A stretch of DNA of 33,814 nucleotides, from positions 1-33,814 of the forward strand of contig JABJED010000056.1 in the NCBI GenBank assembly GCA_018665025.1. The letters run 5' to 3'. Position 1 is the stretch's first letter. Each line of letters opens with the position of its first letter. A program made the position numbers and the translations under genes. Source of the DNA: Gammaproteobacteria bacterium (lineage in GTDB: Bacteria > Pseudomonadota > Gammaproteobacteria > Pseudomonadales > Azotimanducaceae). The notes below the pieces were generated by a model, which worked only from the letters and a program-made list of their open reading frames with translations, was not told the DNA's origin and made no database searches. Shown one piece after another: positions 25,914-32,509 of the stretch.

Positions 25914-26147
25914 TTATAGATCATCAACAGGCTCACATAATTCCGCCATGTGACCGTCGTGTTCTTGCCTATGAACAAACTTTCCATACTAGGGTTCCCG
26001 GACCTTATCAATAATCTCAAGGACTATCGATTCCAGTTGTTTGAGTGGTTCCGTCATGTCAGTAACGCGTTAGTTCAACGTAAAGCTGCCGTCAAAATAG
26101 TCACTGTCCGCCGTGAAGAATACTCCGCCTATGCTGCTTACTGCCAT
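25914..26147 (-). pseudogene. Decayed VOC (glyoxalase-fold) gene
   Basis: One minus-strand frame of 77 codons reads like a shortened VOC protein with two stops. It opens MAVSSIGGVFFTAD, the family's first strand, jumps to SDYFDGSFTLN (the later strand before the second half), then TAA at 26070-26072. It continues RVTDMTEPLKQLES and LEIIDKVREP, then TAG at 25989-25991 and YGKFVHRQEHDGHMAELCEP, the usual closing strands where EYGxF and ELWEP are normal. About 45-50 residues of the N-terminal half are missing. The stops sit where Tyr/Phe and Glu usually occur, consistent with point mutations. It lies in line with the flavoprotein operon. Confidence 0.75.
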
Positions 26148-26329
26148 CTCTTATGTTTTTTGGGGCTTGCTGTGTAATCTTGCGAGCAACCGCCCGGATC
26201 GCTTTTGTCTGATTGTGCGGGCGCTCGCGAGTATCTGCCAGAAAATCAGCTATTGAGGTTACCTTAAAACTAGTGGGTTTCGGTTATTTTCAAGGTAAAC
26301 GAGATTCGCATGAGACGTGTAAACTGTAT

Positions 26330-26359
26330 AAAACCAGGTAAAACCAAGTAAAACCAGGA
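26330..26359. repeat. Three 10-bp tandem repeats
   Basis: Three units of AAAACCAGGT, AAAACCAAGT and AAAACCAGGA directly precede the small membrane ORF. The last unit supplies an AGGA that can act as its ribosome-binding site. It could be slippage-generated and tune expression. Confidence 0.75.
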
Positions 26360-26362
26360 TGT

Positions 26363-26503
26363 ATGAATAATGGCAGCAGATCCAATGTACGAAAAACCGC
26401 TGCGGTCCTGTTTTTTACATTTGTTGTCTTGGGTCTGGCTGGGCTCGCCACTTTCGAGCGTTCCAGGCAGAGCAATCGGCGCAAAAATTTAACCCAGGGA
26501 TGA
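26363..26503 (+). CDS. Small single-pass membrane protein (46 aa)
   Basis: A short frame beginning MNNGSRSNVRKT has one hydrophobic helix (AAVLFFTFVVLGLAGLATF, about residues 13-31) flanked by basic residues on both sides, ending RRKNLTQG. AGGA lies 4-7 bases upstream, at the edge of the 10-bp repeats. It ends 11 bp before the Ldh2 start on the same strand, so may be its leader gene. I know no family match; it may be a small membrane peptide, a leftover signal-anchor of a deleted protein, or a chance frame. Confidence 0.45.
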   Translation: MNNGSRSNVRKTAAVLFFTFVVLGLAGLATFERSRQSNRRKNLTQG

Positions 26504-26514
26504 AATAAGTTGCA

Positions 26515-27570
26515 ATGTTGATCAACCACGAACGACTTCGAGAGTTTGTAAAAAAAATATTTGAACAGGCGGGTGCTTCCGAGGACAGGGCATGGCAGGT
26601 GGCTGAACACCTGGTTGAAGCAAACCTGAAAGGGCATGATTCGCACGGTGTGGGCATGATTCCCAATTACGTGAATGGCATCCAGCGAGGGCACCTCCGG
26701 GTTAATGAAGACGCAGAATTGGTGGTAGACAAAGGAGCGGTGTTGCTTGTCGACGGCCATTTCGGTTTTGGTCAAGTAGTGGCGAAACAAGCTACTCAAA
26801 TGGGCATTGAACGTGCGAAGCAGATCGGTATGGCCTGTGTAGGATCAAAGAATAACTACCATATCGGTCGTGTTGGAACGTATGGCGAGCAATGCGCCAG
26901 AGAGGGTTTGGTCTCGATCCATTTCGTTAATGTGGTCGGTCACCCGCCTTTTGTTTCCCCATGGGGTGGCAGGGACAAAAGAATGCAGACCAACCCCTTT
27001 TGTTGCGCCATACCAACTTCAGGTGACCCAATCATATTGGACATGGCAACAAGCGCGATTGCACTGGGTAAAGCGCGTGTTGCCAGAATGAAAGGTGTGT
27101 CTGTGCCGGAGGGGTCGGTGTACGACGCTGCAGGCCAACCCTCAACTGATCCAAATGTCCTTGAGCAGGGCGGTTCTCTTGCCCCCTTCGGAGAGCACAA
27201 GGGTTACGGGCTGGCGCTGGTTTGTGAATTGCTTGGTGGCGGCCTGGCCGGGGAATGGACAATGCAAAATGTCGACAAGCAAACTGACATGACCGTTAAT
27301 CACATGCTGGAATTTATTATCGACCCGAACCTATTCGGTGGGCTCGAAGCATTCCAGGAAGAAGTCGAAGGAATGTCAGGCTGGTTGCGGAGTTCTGAGC
27401 CGGCGGTCGGCAACGATAAGGTCCGGTTGCCCGGTGAACCAGAACGTGAGTCAATGAGGGAGCGAAGTGCTAACGGTATCCCGTTGGACGACCGATCATG
27501 GGACTCGATTGTTAAGGCGGCAGAAGTCGCTGGTGTGTCCAGCGAGACCGTTGAGTCGCTAACAACTTAG
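26515..27570 (+). CDS. Ldh2-family malate/L-lactate-type dehydrogenase
   Basis: A 351-residue NAD(P)-dependent 2-hydroxyacid dehydrogenase of the Ldh2/MDH2 family, unrelated to classic Rossmann malate dehydrogenases. Key motifs: HDSHGVG at 41-47 with catalytic His44, NNYHIGRVG at 113-121 with His116, WGG and RMQTNPFCCAIP, and GEHKGYGLAL near 224-233. It oxidises a 2-hydroxy acid (malate, lactate, ureidoglycolate or sulfolactate in relatives); the true substrate is unknown. A 4-bp convergent overlap joins it to the Rieske oxygenase gene. The start is the ATG at 26515; the ribosome site is weak. Confidence 0.9.
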   Translation: MLINHERLREFVKKIFEQAGASEDRAWQVAEHLVEANLKGHDSHGVGMIPNYVNGIQRGHLRVNEDAELVVDKGAVLLVDGHFGFGQVVAKQATQMGIERAKQIGMACVGSKNNYHIGRVGTYGEQCAREGLVSIHFVNVVGHPPFVSPWGGRDKRMQTNPFCCAIPTSGDPIILDMATSAIALGKARVARMKGVSVPEGSVYDAAGQPSTDPNVLEQGGSLAPFGEHKGYGLALVCELLGGGLAGEWTMQNVDKQTDMTVNHMLEFIIDPNLFGGLEAFQEEVEGMSGWLRSSEPAVGNDKVRLPGEPERESMRERSANGIPLDDRSWDSIVKAAEVAGVSSETVESLTT

Positions 27571-28919
27571 TTAAACTGCTGGTTTATGTATTTGTCTATC
27601 CAGCTGTGATAATGCTGAACCCTGGCTTCATCATCATTCAGCCAAGCTTCCTTGAAGCCACGGGAATGCATTCCTTTCTGGACGTCCCTGATTAGGTGGA
27701 TGTCCTGGTCAAGAGTAATCGTCATGGTTTTCTCCCCGGCAATGATGGCCTCCTGGTCGAATTCGTCGTGTTCTGGCCTGGCGGTCCCGTCGCTATCCTG
27801 ATCAAGGTTGAAGGAAACATTCGCGCGATTCTGCAACGCCGGGAACTCAATTTTTGTATTCTCCTGCAACTGGACGTCCGGTAGCATTCGAAGCGCGAAC
27901 TTGTCCCAGTAACATTTGTTTGGGTCTGTAGCATGCGGCCTGGACCGAAGGATCCAAAACTCTTCAGGTTGAAGAACCAAGATAGTGTTGGGGAAAATAT
28001 TGTATTGCACAATGTCAGAGAGCTGGTTGTCACTTAAGCGGTCGTAGTTGTAACCGAGTGAAGGGCCCAGCTCCCGTTTGCGAAGCTGGACATCGCGCCT
28101 GACATCAAGGACTCGGCCTTTGTAATTGTCTCTCTCCATGCCAAGGGTTTTCATTTGGGCCCATTGAGTCGGCGGTACTTCTTCAGGAATAGGAAGACGT
28201 GAATTTACGGTGAAGCCATCGATCAGGACGCGAGTATGCCCGCCGTTAAAGTATTCCGCGGTAGAGGTTGGGCAGTCGAATATCAGTTCGTGCTGTGGAT
28301 GAATGTGCTCGACATGGTAGAGCTCACCGAAATTGTCGAAGACCGCTTTCCAGTTACATTCCAGCCTGCAGGTCTGGTCTTCCACCAGTCTCATGTCCTC
28401 GGGTCGGAAAGGCTCGATCATTTCAATGACAGGGCCAAGGTACTCCTGCAGGGTCGGCGCGTCTTGATCCATGCACACCCAGACCATGCCTCCCCACACA
28501 TCGACTCTGAGCGGTTGAAGGCTAAGCGCCTCCTTGGGGACACCTCGGCTGAACTTTTCTTCCTCGGGGACTTTGCAGAGACTGCCGTCGTTGTTGTAGA
28601 CCCATCCATGGTAAGGGCAGGTATAAGTTTCCATTGCACCTTGGTTGGTCAGTAGTAGGCGTGCGCCCCGGTGCTGGCAAACATTGTAAAAAGCATTAAT
28701 GGTGCCGTCTTCTGCGCGGGAAACGATGACAGACTCTGGCTCGAAATCGAAGACAAAGAAATCGCCCGGGTCCTCGACATCCTGGACAACGCCGGCGACC
28801 AGCCAGGTCTTTGCCCAGAGCTTCTCCCTTTCCTGGAGCATATAGTCAGGTGAGATGTAGCGATCAGCCGTGATTTTTGTGAAGGGTACCGAACCAGATG
28901 ACTTGCTTGCTTCTGACAT
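27567..28919 (-). CDS. Rieske non-heme iron oxygenase, alpha subunit
   Basis: A 450-residue ring-hydroxylating oxygenase alpha subunit. The Rieske [2Fe-2S] ligands are Cys81-x-His83 (CQHRG) and Cys101-x2-His104 (CPYHGW); the mononuclear iron site has His202 and His207 in ELYHVEHIHP. No beta subunit lies next to it, so it is probably an alpha-only type. Together with the ferredoxin upstream it would put oxygen on an aromatic, amine or terpenoid substrate; no ferredoxin reductase gene is in the window. GGA sits about 8 bases before the ATG. Confidence 0.94.
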   Translation of the reverse strand: MSEASKSSGSVPFTKITADRYISPDYMLQEREKLWAKTWLVAGVVQDVEDPGDFFVFDFEPESVIVSRAEDGTINAFYNVCQHRGARLLLTNQGAMETYTCPYHGWVYNNDGSLCKVPEEEKFSRGVPKEALSLQPLRVDVWGGMVWVCMDQDAPTLQEYLGPVIEMIEPFRPEDMRLVEDQTCRLECNWKAVFDNFGELYHVEHIHPQHELIFDCPTSTAEYFNGGHTRVLIDGFTVNSRLPIPEEVPPTQWAQMKTLGMERDNYKGRVLDVRRDVQLRKRELGPSLGYNYDRLSDNQLSDIVQYNIFPNTILVLQPEEFWILRSRPHATDPNKCYWDKFALRMLPDVQLQENTKIEFPALQNRANVSFNLDQDSDGTARPEHDEFDQEAIIAGEKTMTITLDQDIHLIRDVQKGMHSRGFKEAWLNDDEARVQHYHSWIDKYINQQFN

Positions 28920-28954
28920 ATCAACATCCCTTTTTTACGATGATACGAGAGTGG

Positions 28955-29035
28955 TTAAAGTTTCGCCAGTTGTCCACCGTCCAGGGGAATGTCGTGACCG
29001 TTGATCAGTATGACTTTGTTGGCAAGCTCACTCAT
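28955..29035 (-). pseudogene. SDR scar: N- and C-terminal ends fused in frame
   Basis: A 26-codon frame, far below normal gene-calling size, begins MSELANKVILI, the first strand of a short-chain dehydrogenase just before its TGxxxGxG loop, and then runs straight into NGHDIPLDGGQLAKL, a typical SDR C-terminus (NGxxxxxDGG). About 220 residues with cofactor loop and active site are missing, yet the frame is kept. The ATG overlaps the ferredoxin stop as ATGA, so the gene was once coupled to the operon. This is best read as an internal deletion of an SDR, likely the dihydrodiol or alcohol dehydrogenase of this Rieske operon. Confidence 0.75.
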
Positions 29036-29337
29036 CCATCGGTGGCGATAATTATTTCGTTGTCTTCGTTGCTTACGGAATAACTCGCTATATCCTGAAA
29101 GGCTGGTCCACCTAAACATTTACCGGAGGTAACATCAAACCGAGCACCATGGAGTGGGCAGGTAATCGTTGTGCCTCTTAGTCTTCCCTTGGATAGAAGT
29201 ACCCGAGCATGGGAGCAGATGTTGGATACCGCGTGATACTTACCTCCGATTCTGCATAGAAGGATGTGCTGGTCATCCTCTTTTAAAGCGATCGATTCGC
29301 CCTCTTTCAGGAGTTGGCTCACTCTAATTTCTGGCAT
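29032..29337 (-). CDS. Rieske-type [2Fe-2S] ferredoxin
   Basis: A 101-residue ferredoxin with Cys41-x-His43 (CSHARVLL) and Cys60-x2-His63 (CPLHGARFD), the Rieske-type ligands, closing with ASYSVSNEDNEIII. It would pass electrons to the oxygenase alpha subunit encoded downstream. Starts in TAATG overlap with the VOC stop and ends in ATGA overlap with the SDR scar, so all four open frames form one translationally coupled operon. The second Cys-containing loop CLGGPAF is typical of dioxygenase ferredoxins. Confidence 0.94.
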   Translation of the reverse strand: MPEIRVSQLLKEGESIALKEDDQHILLCRIGGKYHAVSNICSHARVLLSKGRLRGTTITCPLHGARFDVTSGKCLGGPAFQDIASYSVSNEDNEIIIATDG

Positions 29338-29855
29338 TAGCGAATAGGATCCTTGCCGTTCCAGTTTCTTGCCGTCTCGGCAATTTCCGCAAATCTAGCG
29401 ACCGTGCCTTCGTTTTTTGTAACGACCTCAAGCATGCATCCCATCAGCGGACGGGTATCGAAGTAAGCGAATTCAATACCGCCCACCTTGCCAGTGTTGG
29501 CGGCGGCATAGTTCAGGCTTTCCATATATTTCAGGTCCGCTTCGAAATCTAGCGTCCAGACACACATATGGTGAAAAGCCATCTGACCTTTAGGGACGCT
29601 GTCACGATAAGCACATTGATCTGTCGCAGGCTCGATCAGTTCAATCTGGACGTTGCCTGCCTGCGCGATGGCCACTTTCATTGACAGGTCCGATGGTTTT
29701 CCCCGATAGGTGATTTGTTCAAACGTGCCGGGCGTGTAATCGGTCAGGAAGAAAGGCCCGACCCCGAGTTCGTTCACCCATTTCATACAGGCTGATTCGA
29801 TGTCGGGAACAACCCAGGCATTTTGGAAAATGGTTCGGTCAGTAGGCTTATTCAT
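29337..29855 (-). CDS. VOC-family (glyoxalase/dioxygenase fold) protein
   Basis: A 172-residue VOC protein. FQNAWVVPDIESACMKWVNE is the first motif, with GPFFLTDY, QIELIEP, MAFHHMCVW and GCMLEVV giving the paired beta-alpha-beta-beta-beta units. It resembles the glyoxalase_4-like proteins that metabolise CoA or aromatic intermediates. The ATG at 29855 is used since the family pattern begins right after it; the longer frame from 29960 would run into the promoter region. It is first gene in the Rieske operon. Confidence 0.83.
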   Translation of the reverse strand: MNKPTDRTIFQNAWVVPDIESACMKWVNELGVGPFFLTDYTPGTFEQITYRGKPSDLSMKVAIAQAGNVQIELIEPATDQCAYRDSVPKGQMAFHHMCVWTLDFEADLKYMESLNYAAANTGKVGGIEFAYFDTRPLMGCMLEVVTKNEGTVARFAEIAETARNWNGKDPIR

Positions 29856-29907
29856 GTTGGGTGAATGCTTGCTATTTGGGTGAGCGCCTAAGTGTAGAGA
29901 AAATTGT

Positions 29908-29942
29908 TTGTGAGTCAAAGTGACTAGGTTCGTACTATAGTA
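29908..29942 (+). promoter_or_regulatory. Candidate divergent promoter/operator region
   Basis: Between the divergent VOC and SnoaL genes lies the palindrome TACTATAGTA (29933-29942), which can serve as a -10 box (TACTAT) in either direction, and AGTCA-AAG-TGACT (29913-29925), a short inverted repeat that could be an operator. A TTGTGA at 29908-29913 is a possible -35, with a long 19-base spacer. Visual inference only. Confidence 0.3.
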
Positions 29943-29974
29943 TTGGTTCGATTCAGTCACATTTGGAGTTGAAC

Positions 29975-30475
29975 GTGGGCTACACGCTGGACCAGCTGTC
30001 AGATATAGAACTTATAAGAGATGTCGCCAAACGCTACTGCCGGGGAGTAGATCGACTCGACGAAGCCGAGATGAAATCTGCCTATTGGCCGGAAGCGACA
30101 GATGATCACGGCACTTTTGTGGGTAACGCCTGGGAGTTTGCAGAACACTGTATGGTCGGTCACTTGAGATGGCGATCTACGAACCATTGTATCTTTAATC
30201 ATTTGATCGAACTGGATGCAGACGGTGATCATGCTCGGGGTGAAGTCTACAACGTCAGCTATATGCTGCAAAAAGATGCAGACGTGCTGGACACCTGGCA
30301 CGGCCGTTACCTGGATCTGTACGAAAAGAGAGATGATGATTGGCGCATAATGGAACGGGTCTGCGTTCATGAGTACACAAAATCCGAAACAGTTTCTCCG
30401 ATGCAGATTGATAGCGCCAGATTCAGGCAGGGAGAGTTCGACAGACCTGCCGAAGGAAGATTGATTGGGCCATAG
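29975..30475 (+). CDS. SnoaL-like (NTF2-fold) protein
   Basis: A 166-residue NTF2-fold protein with the same layout as the gene at 17952: DIELIRDVAKRYCRGVDRLD, then MKSAYWPEATDDHGTFVGNA, NHCIFNHLIELD with the central His residues, and WHGRYLDLYEKRDDDW. The GTG at 29975 is chosen because GGAG lies 6 bases upstream; the TTG at 29963 sits over that site. Probably a dehydratase or isomerase for the Rieske pathway next door. Its stop codon is inside a 17-bp tandem repeat. Confidence 0.83.
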   Translation: MGYTLDQLSDIELIRDVAKRYCRGVDRLDEAEMKSAYWPEATDDHGTFVGNAWEFAEHCMVGHLRWRSTNHCIFNHLIELDADGDHARGEVYNVSYMLQKDADVLDTWHGRYLDLYEKRDDDWRIMERVCVHEYTKSETVSPMQIDSARFRQGEFDRPAEGRLIGP

Positions 30476-30544
30476 CCTGTGAAAATGAATAGCCTGTGAA
30501 AATGAATAGCCTGTGAAAATGAATAGCCTGTGAATAGCCTGTGG
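30472..30544. repeat. 17-bp tandem repeat at the stop codon
   Basis: Three exact copies of ATAGCCTGTGAAAATGA (30472-30488, 30489-30505, 30506-30522) and two shortened 11-bp units starting at 30523 and 30534. The TAG stop of the SnoaL-like gene is in the first copy. The copies are identical, so the array is young and its number may vary between strains. Stop codons in all frames prevent readthrough. Confidence 0.92.
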
Positions 30545-30575
30545 AAGTGGTTGTGAAGATAGTCGAGAGAAAAAT

Positions 30576-31574
30576 ATGAGAGTTATTGTTGTTGCCCTTT
30601 TGATGTTCAGCTCGCAGCTGATCGCAGGAGATTACCGGTCAGCAATTGATGAGCTGAACTTCGCGAAGCTGAGTGACACTTATGGTGATGGAAAGGTCTC
30701 TTCCATTCTGGAAGGGCATGGAGTGAACCTCTCGGCCGAAGAGAAAAGTGCAGCGGCGGTACTTATTACTCTGGGTGCGCTGGATGCCGAGGATCTAGCG
30801 AATGAGAAGCTCGCCTCGAAGAAAGTTAAATCGTATGTTGCTGTCGTATCAGGTAATCATCCCGCTCTGATGGGACGAATTGGCGATGCATCCCTTTACC
30901 ACCATATGGCAGGCGCTTTCGATCATCCGACTTTACTGAAAGATAACGTGTTTCTGGAGGTGCTTGGCGAGGCACTTGTCGACGGTGTCCTCACGGGATA
31001 TGACCTGCGCAGGAAAGGGGTGTATGACAATTTCCCGGTTGCACACACCTTTATCTATTCCCAGTCGAGTATTCTGCATATGCGTCAGCTTGTCGCGCTG
31101 CTGGATAGTGAAGGTATAGAGGGTTGGGTTTACATCACACCCAAGGTGTCAGCATTTCTTTATCGTGACGACTGGGGGCCTGCTTCCGATGCAGTCGTGA
31201 CACTACCCGGCGGTGTTCGCGTCGTTCAGGGGCGAGAGGTCGCAGTACTGTTCCAGTTTGATTCCGTTGATGATCGGGAGCGATTCCACGAAGTGGTGAC
31301 GAGATTCGCCAAGAAGGACGAAAAAGATGAACTGGGTCTGATCGAAAATGCCTGGTGGCAACCTTTCTACTACACAGACCAGGCGGTTGAGGGATTTGAA
31401 CCTATTTCACTGGTGGTCATTTCATCTGACAAGCACGAAGCGACATTGACTGTCCTGGAGGCTAAGACCGCAAAGGTCGTCCAGGTGCTTAAGGATGACC
31501 GTTGGGATTTACGAGTGGATCGTGTGTGGGTAAACCCGCCGTTCTTCCGGTTCCTGAACGGCGGGTACAAATAG
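30576..31574 (+). CDS. Exported protein of unknown function
   Basis: A 332-residue protein with a short signal peptide (MRVIVVALLMFSSQLIAG). The mature part has no motif I know. Visible features are a helical N-terminal half with YHHMAGAFDHPTLL, a YSQSSILHMRQLVALLDSEG helix, and then a mixed region (GWVYITPKVSAFLYRDDWG) ending FFRFLNGGYK. There are no transmembrane helices after the signal, no cysteines in the mature part, and no haem or metal pattern. A periplasmic binding or structural role is possible. It is followed by a convergent GST 8 bp later. Confidence 0.75.
   Translation: MRVIVVALLMFSSQLIAGDYRSAIDELNFAKLSDTYGDGKVSSILEGHGVNLSAEEKSAAAVLITLGALDAEDLANEKLASKKVKSYVAVVSGNHPALMGRIGDASLYHHMAGAFDHPTLLKDNVFLEVLGEALVDGVLTGYDLRRKGVYDNFPVAHTFIYSQSSILHMRQLVALLDSEGIEGWVYITPKVSAFLYRDDWGPASDAVVTLPGGVRVVQGREVAVLFQFDSVDDRERFHEVVTRFAKKDEKDELGLIENAWWQPFYYTDQAVEGFEPISLVVISSDKHEATLTVLEAKTAKVVQVLKDDRWDLRVDRVWVNPPFFRFLNGGYK
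31534..31566. terminator. GC-rich hairpin between convergent genes, candidate terminator
   Basis: ACCCGCCGTTC (31534-31544) and GAACGGCGGGT (31556-31566) are perfect 11-bp inverted arms around an 11-base loop, inside the last codons of the exported-protein gene and just before the convergent GST stop. There is no T-run on either side, so it is not a classic intrinsic terminator, but it is well placed to end transcription on one or both strands. Confidence 0.4.
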
Positions 31575-31582
31575 AACAGATA

Positions 31583-32458
31583 TTAATCCGCGGATTCCCT
31601 GGTCTCTGATTCAGAGATATCGAAGTCACTTGCGTCGTGTCGTTCGACCACGCGAGTTTCCTCTGGTCCCCACGTTCTGTTGACACGCCTTCCTCTCTCA
31701 ACCCCCGGACGCGCTTCGATTTCTGTCGCCCAACGTGCGACGTTCTTGTAAGAGGCAACGTCGAGGAATTTTCTTGCATCGTAAATGTTGTGCAGTACCA
31801 ATGCACCATACCAGGCGTAGTTCGCCATATCAGCGATATTGTACTCGTCGCCGCAAAGGTACTGACGTGAGCCCAGGTTCCTCTCAAGAACATCAAGCTG
31901 GCGCTTAACTTCCATGGCGTATCGATTGATCGGGTATTCCCATTTCTCTGGAGCATAGGCGTAGAAGTGCCCAAAGCCGCCGCCCAGGTAGGGAGCGCTT
32001 CCCATTTGCCACATCAGCCATGAAAGACACTCTGCACGTGCTGCTGGATCGGTGGGTATAAAAGCGCCACATTTTTCTGCGAGGTAAATCAGGATTGCAC
32101 CGGACTCGAATACTCTGGTTTCCGGTGTGGTGCTGGTGTCCAGCAGCGCGGGTATTTTGGAGTTTGGGTTGATGTCTACGAATCCGCTGCCAAATTGGTC
32201 GCCGTTACCGATGTTGATCAGGTAGGCGTCGTACTCTGCCTCTTCCTTGCCCAGTGCCAATAATTCTTCAAGCAGTATGGTGACCTTCACGCCATTCGGT
32301 GTAGCCAGCGAATGTAGCTGAAGGGGATGCTTGCCACGAGGAAGTTCCTTGTCGTGAGTGGGGCCTGCGATCGGACGATTGATATTGGCGAACTTTCCTC
32401 CGCTTTCTGCATCCCAGGTCCAGACTTCCGGTGGCGTGTATACATCTGATTCGGTCAT
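31583..32458 (-). CDS. YghU-like glutathione S-transferase (disulfide reductase type)
   Basis: A 291-residue GST of the Nu-class YghU type. After a 25-residue lead it has NRPIAGPTHDKELPRGKHPL, SLATPNGVKVTILLEELLALG, and GDQFGSGFVDINPNSKIPAL, all close to E. coli YghU; FESGAILIYLAEK binds the glutathione gamma-glutamyl group. YghU-type enzymes use two glutathione molecules and reduce organic hydroperoxides and disulfides. The gene-wide likeness is strong enough to name the family. It converges with the exported-protein gene, 8 bp away. Confidence 0.93.
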   Translation of the reverse strand: MTESDVYTPPEVWTWDAESGGKFANINRPIAGPTHDKELPRGKHPLQLHSLATPNGVKVTILLEELLALGKEEAEYDAYLINIGNGDQFGSGFVDINPNSKIPALLDTSTTPETRVFESGAILIYLAEKCGAFIPTDPAARAECLSWLMWQMGSAPYLGGGFGHFYAYAPEKWEYPINRYAMEVKRQLDVLERNLGSRQYLCGDEYNIADMANYAWYGALVLHNIYDARKFLDVASYKNVARWATEIEARPGVERGRRVNRTWGPEETRVVERHDASDFDISESETRESAD

Positions 32459-32509
32459 GATTGATCCATATTAATTTTAAGAAATGAAAAGCCTAAACAG
32501 GCGGTATAG

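Noticed and set aside
25950-26177. Plus-strand 75-codon frame between the flavoprotein and Ldh2 genes
   Set aside because: It has no family features and is antisense to the decayed VOC frame, which explains the sequence better.
26290-26799. Minus-strand 169-codon frame across the Ldh2 start
   Set aside because: It is rich in Phe, His and Cys, lacks known motifs, and runs opposite to the conserved Ldh2 N-terminus (HDSHGVG region).
30472-30544. Short regular repeats considered as a CRISPR array
   Set aside because: Units are directly adjacent 17-bp copies with no spacers, and there are no cas genes.
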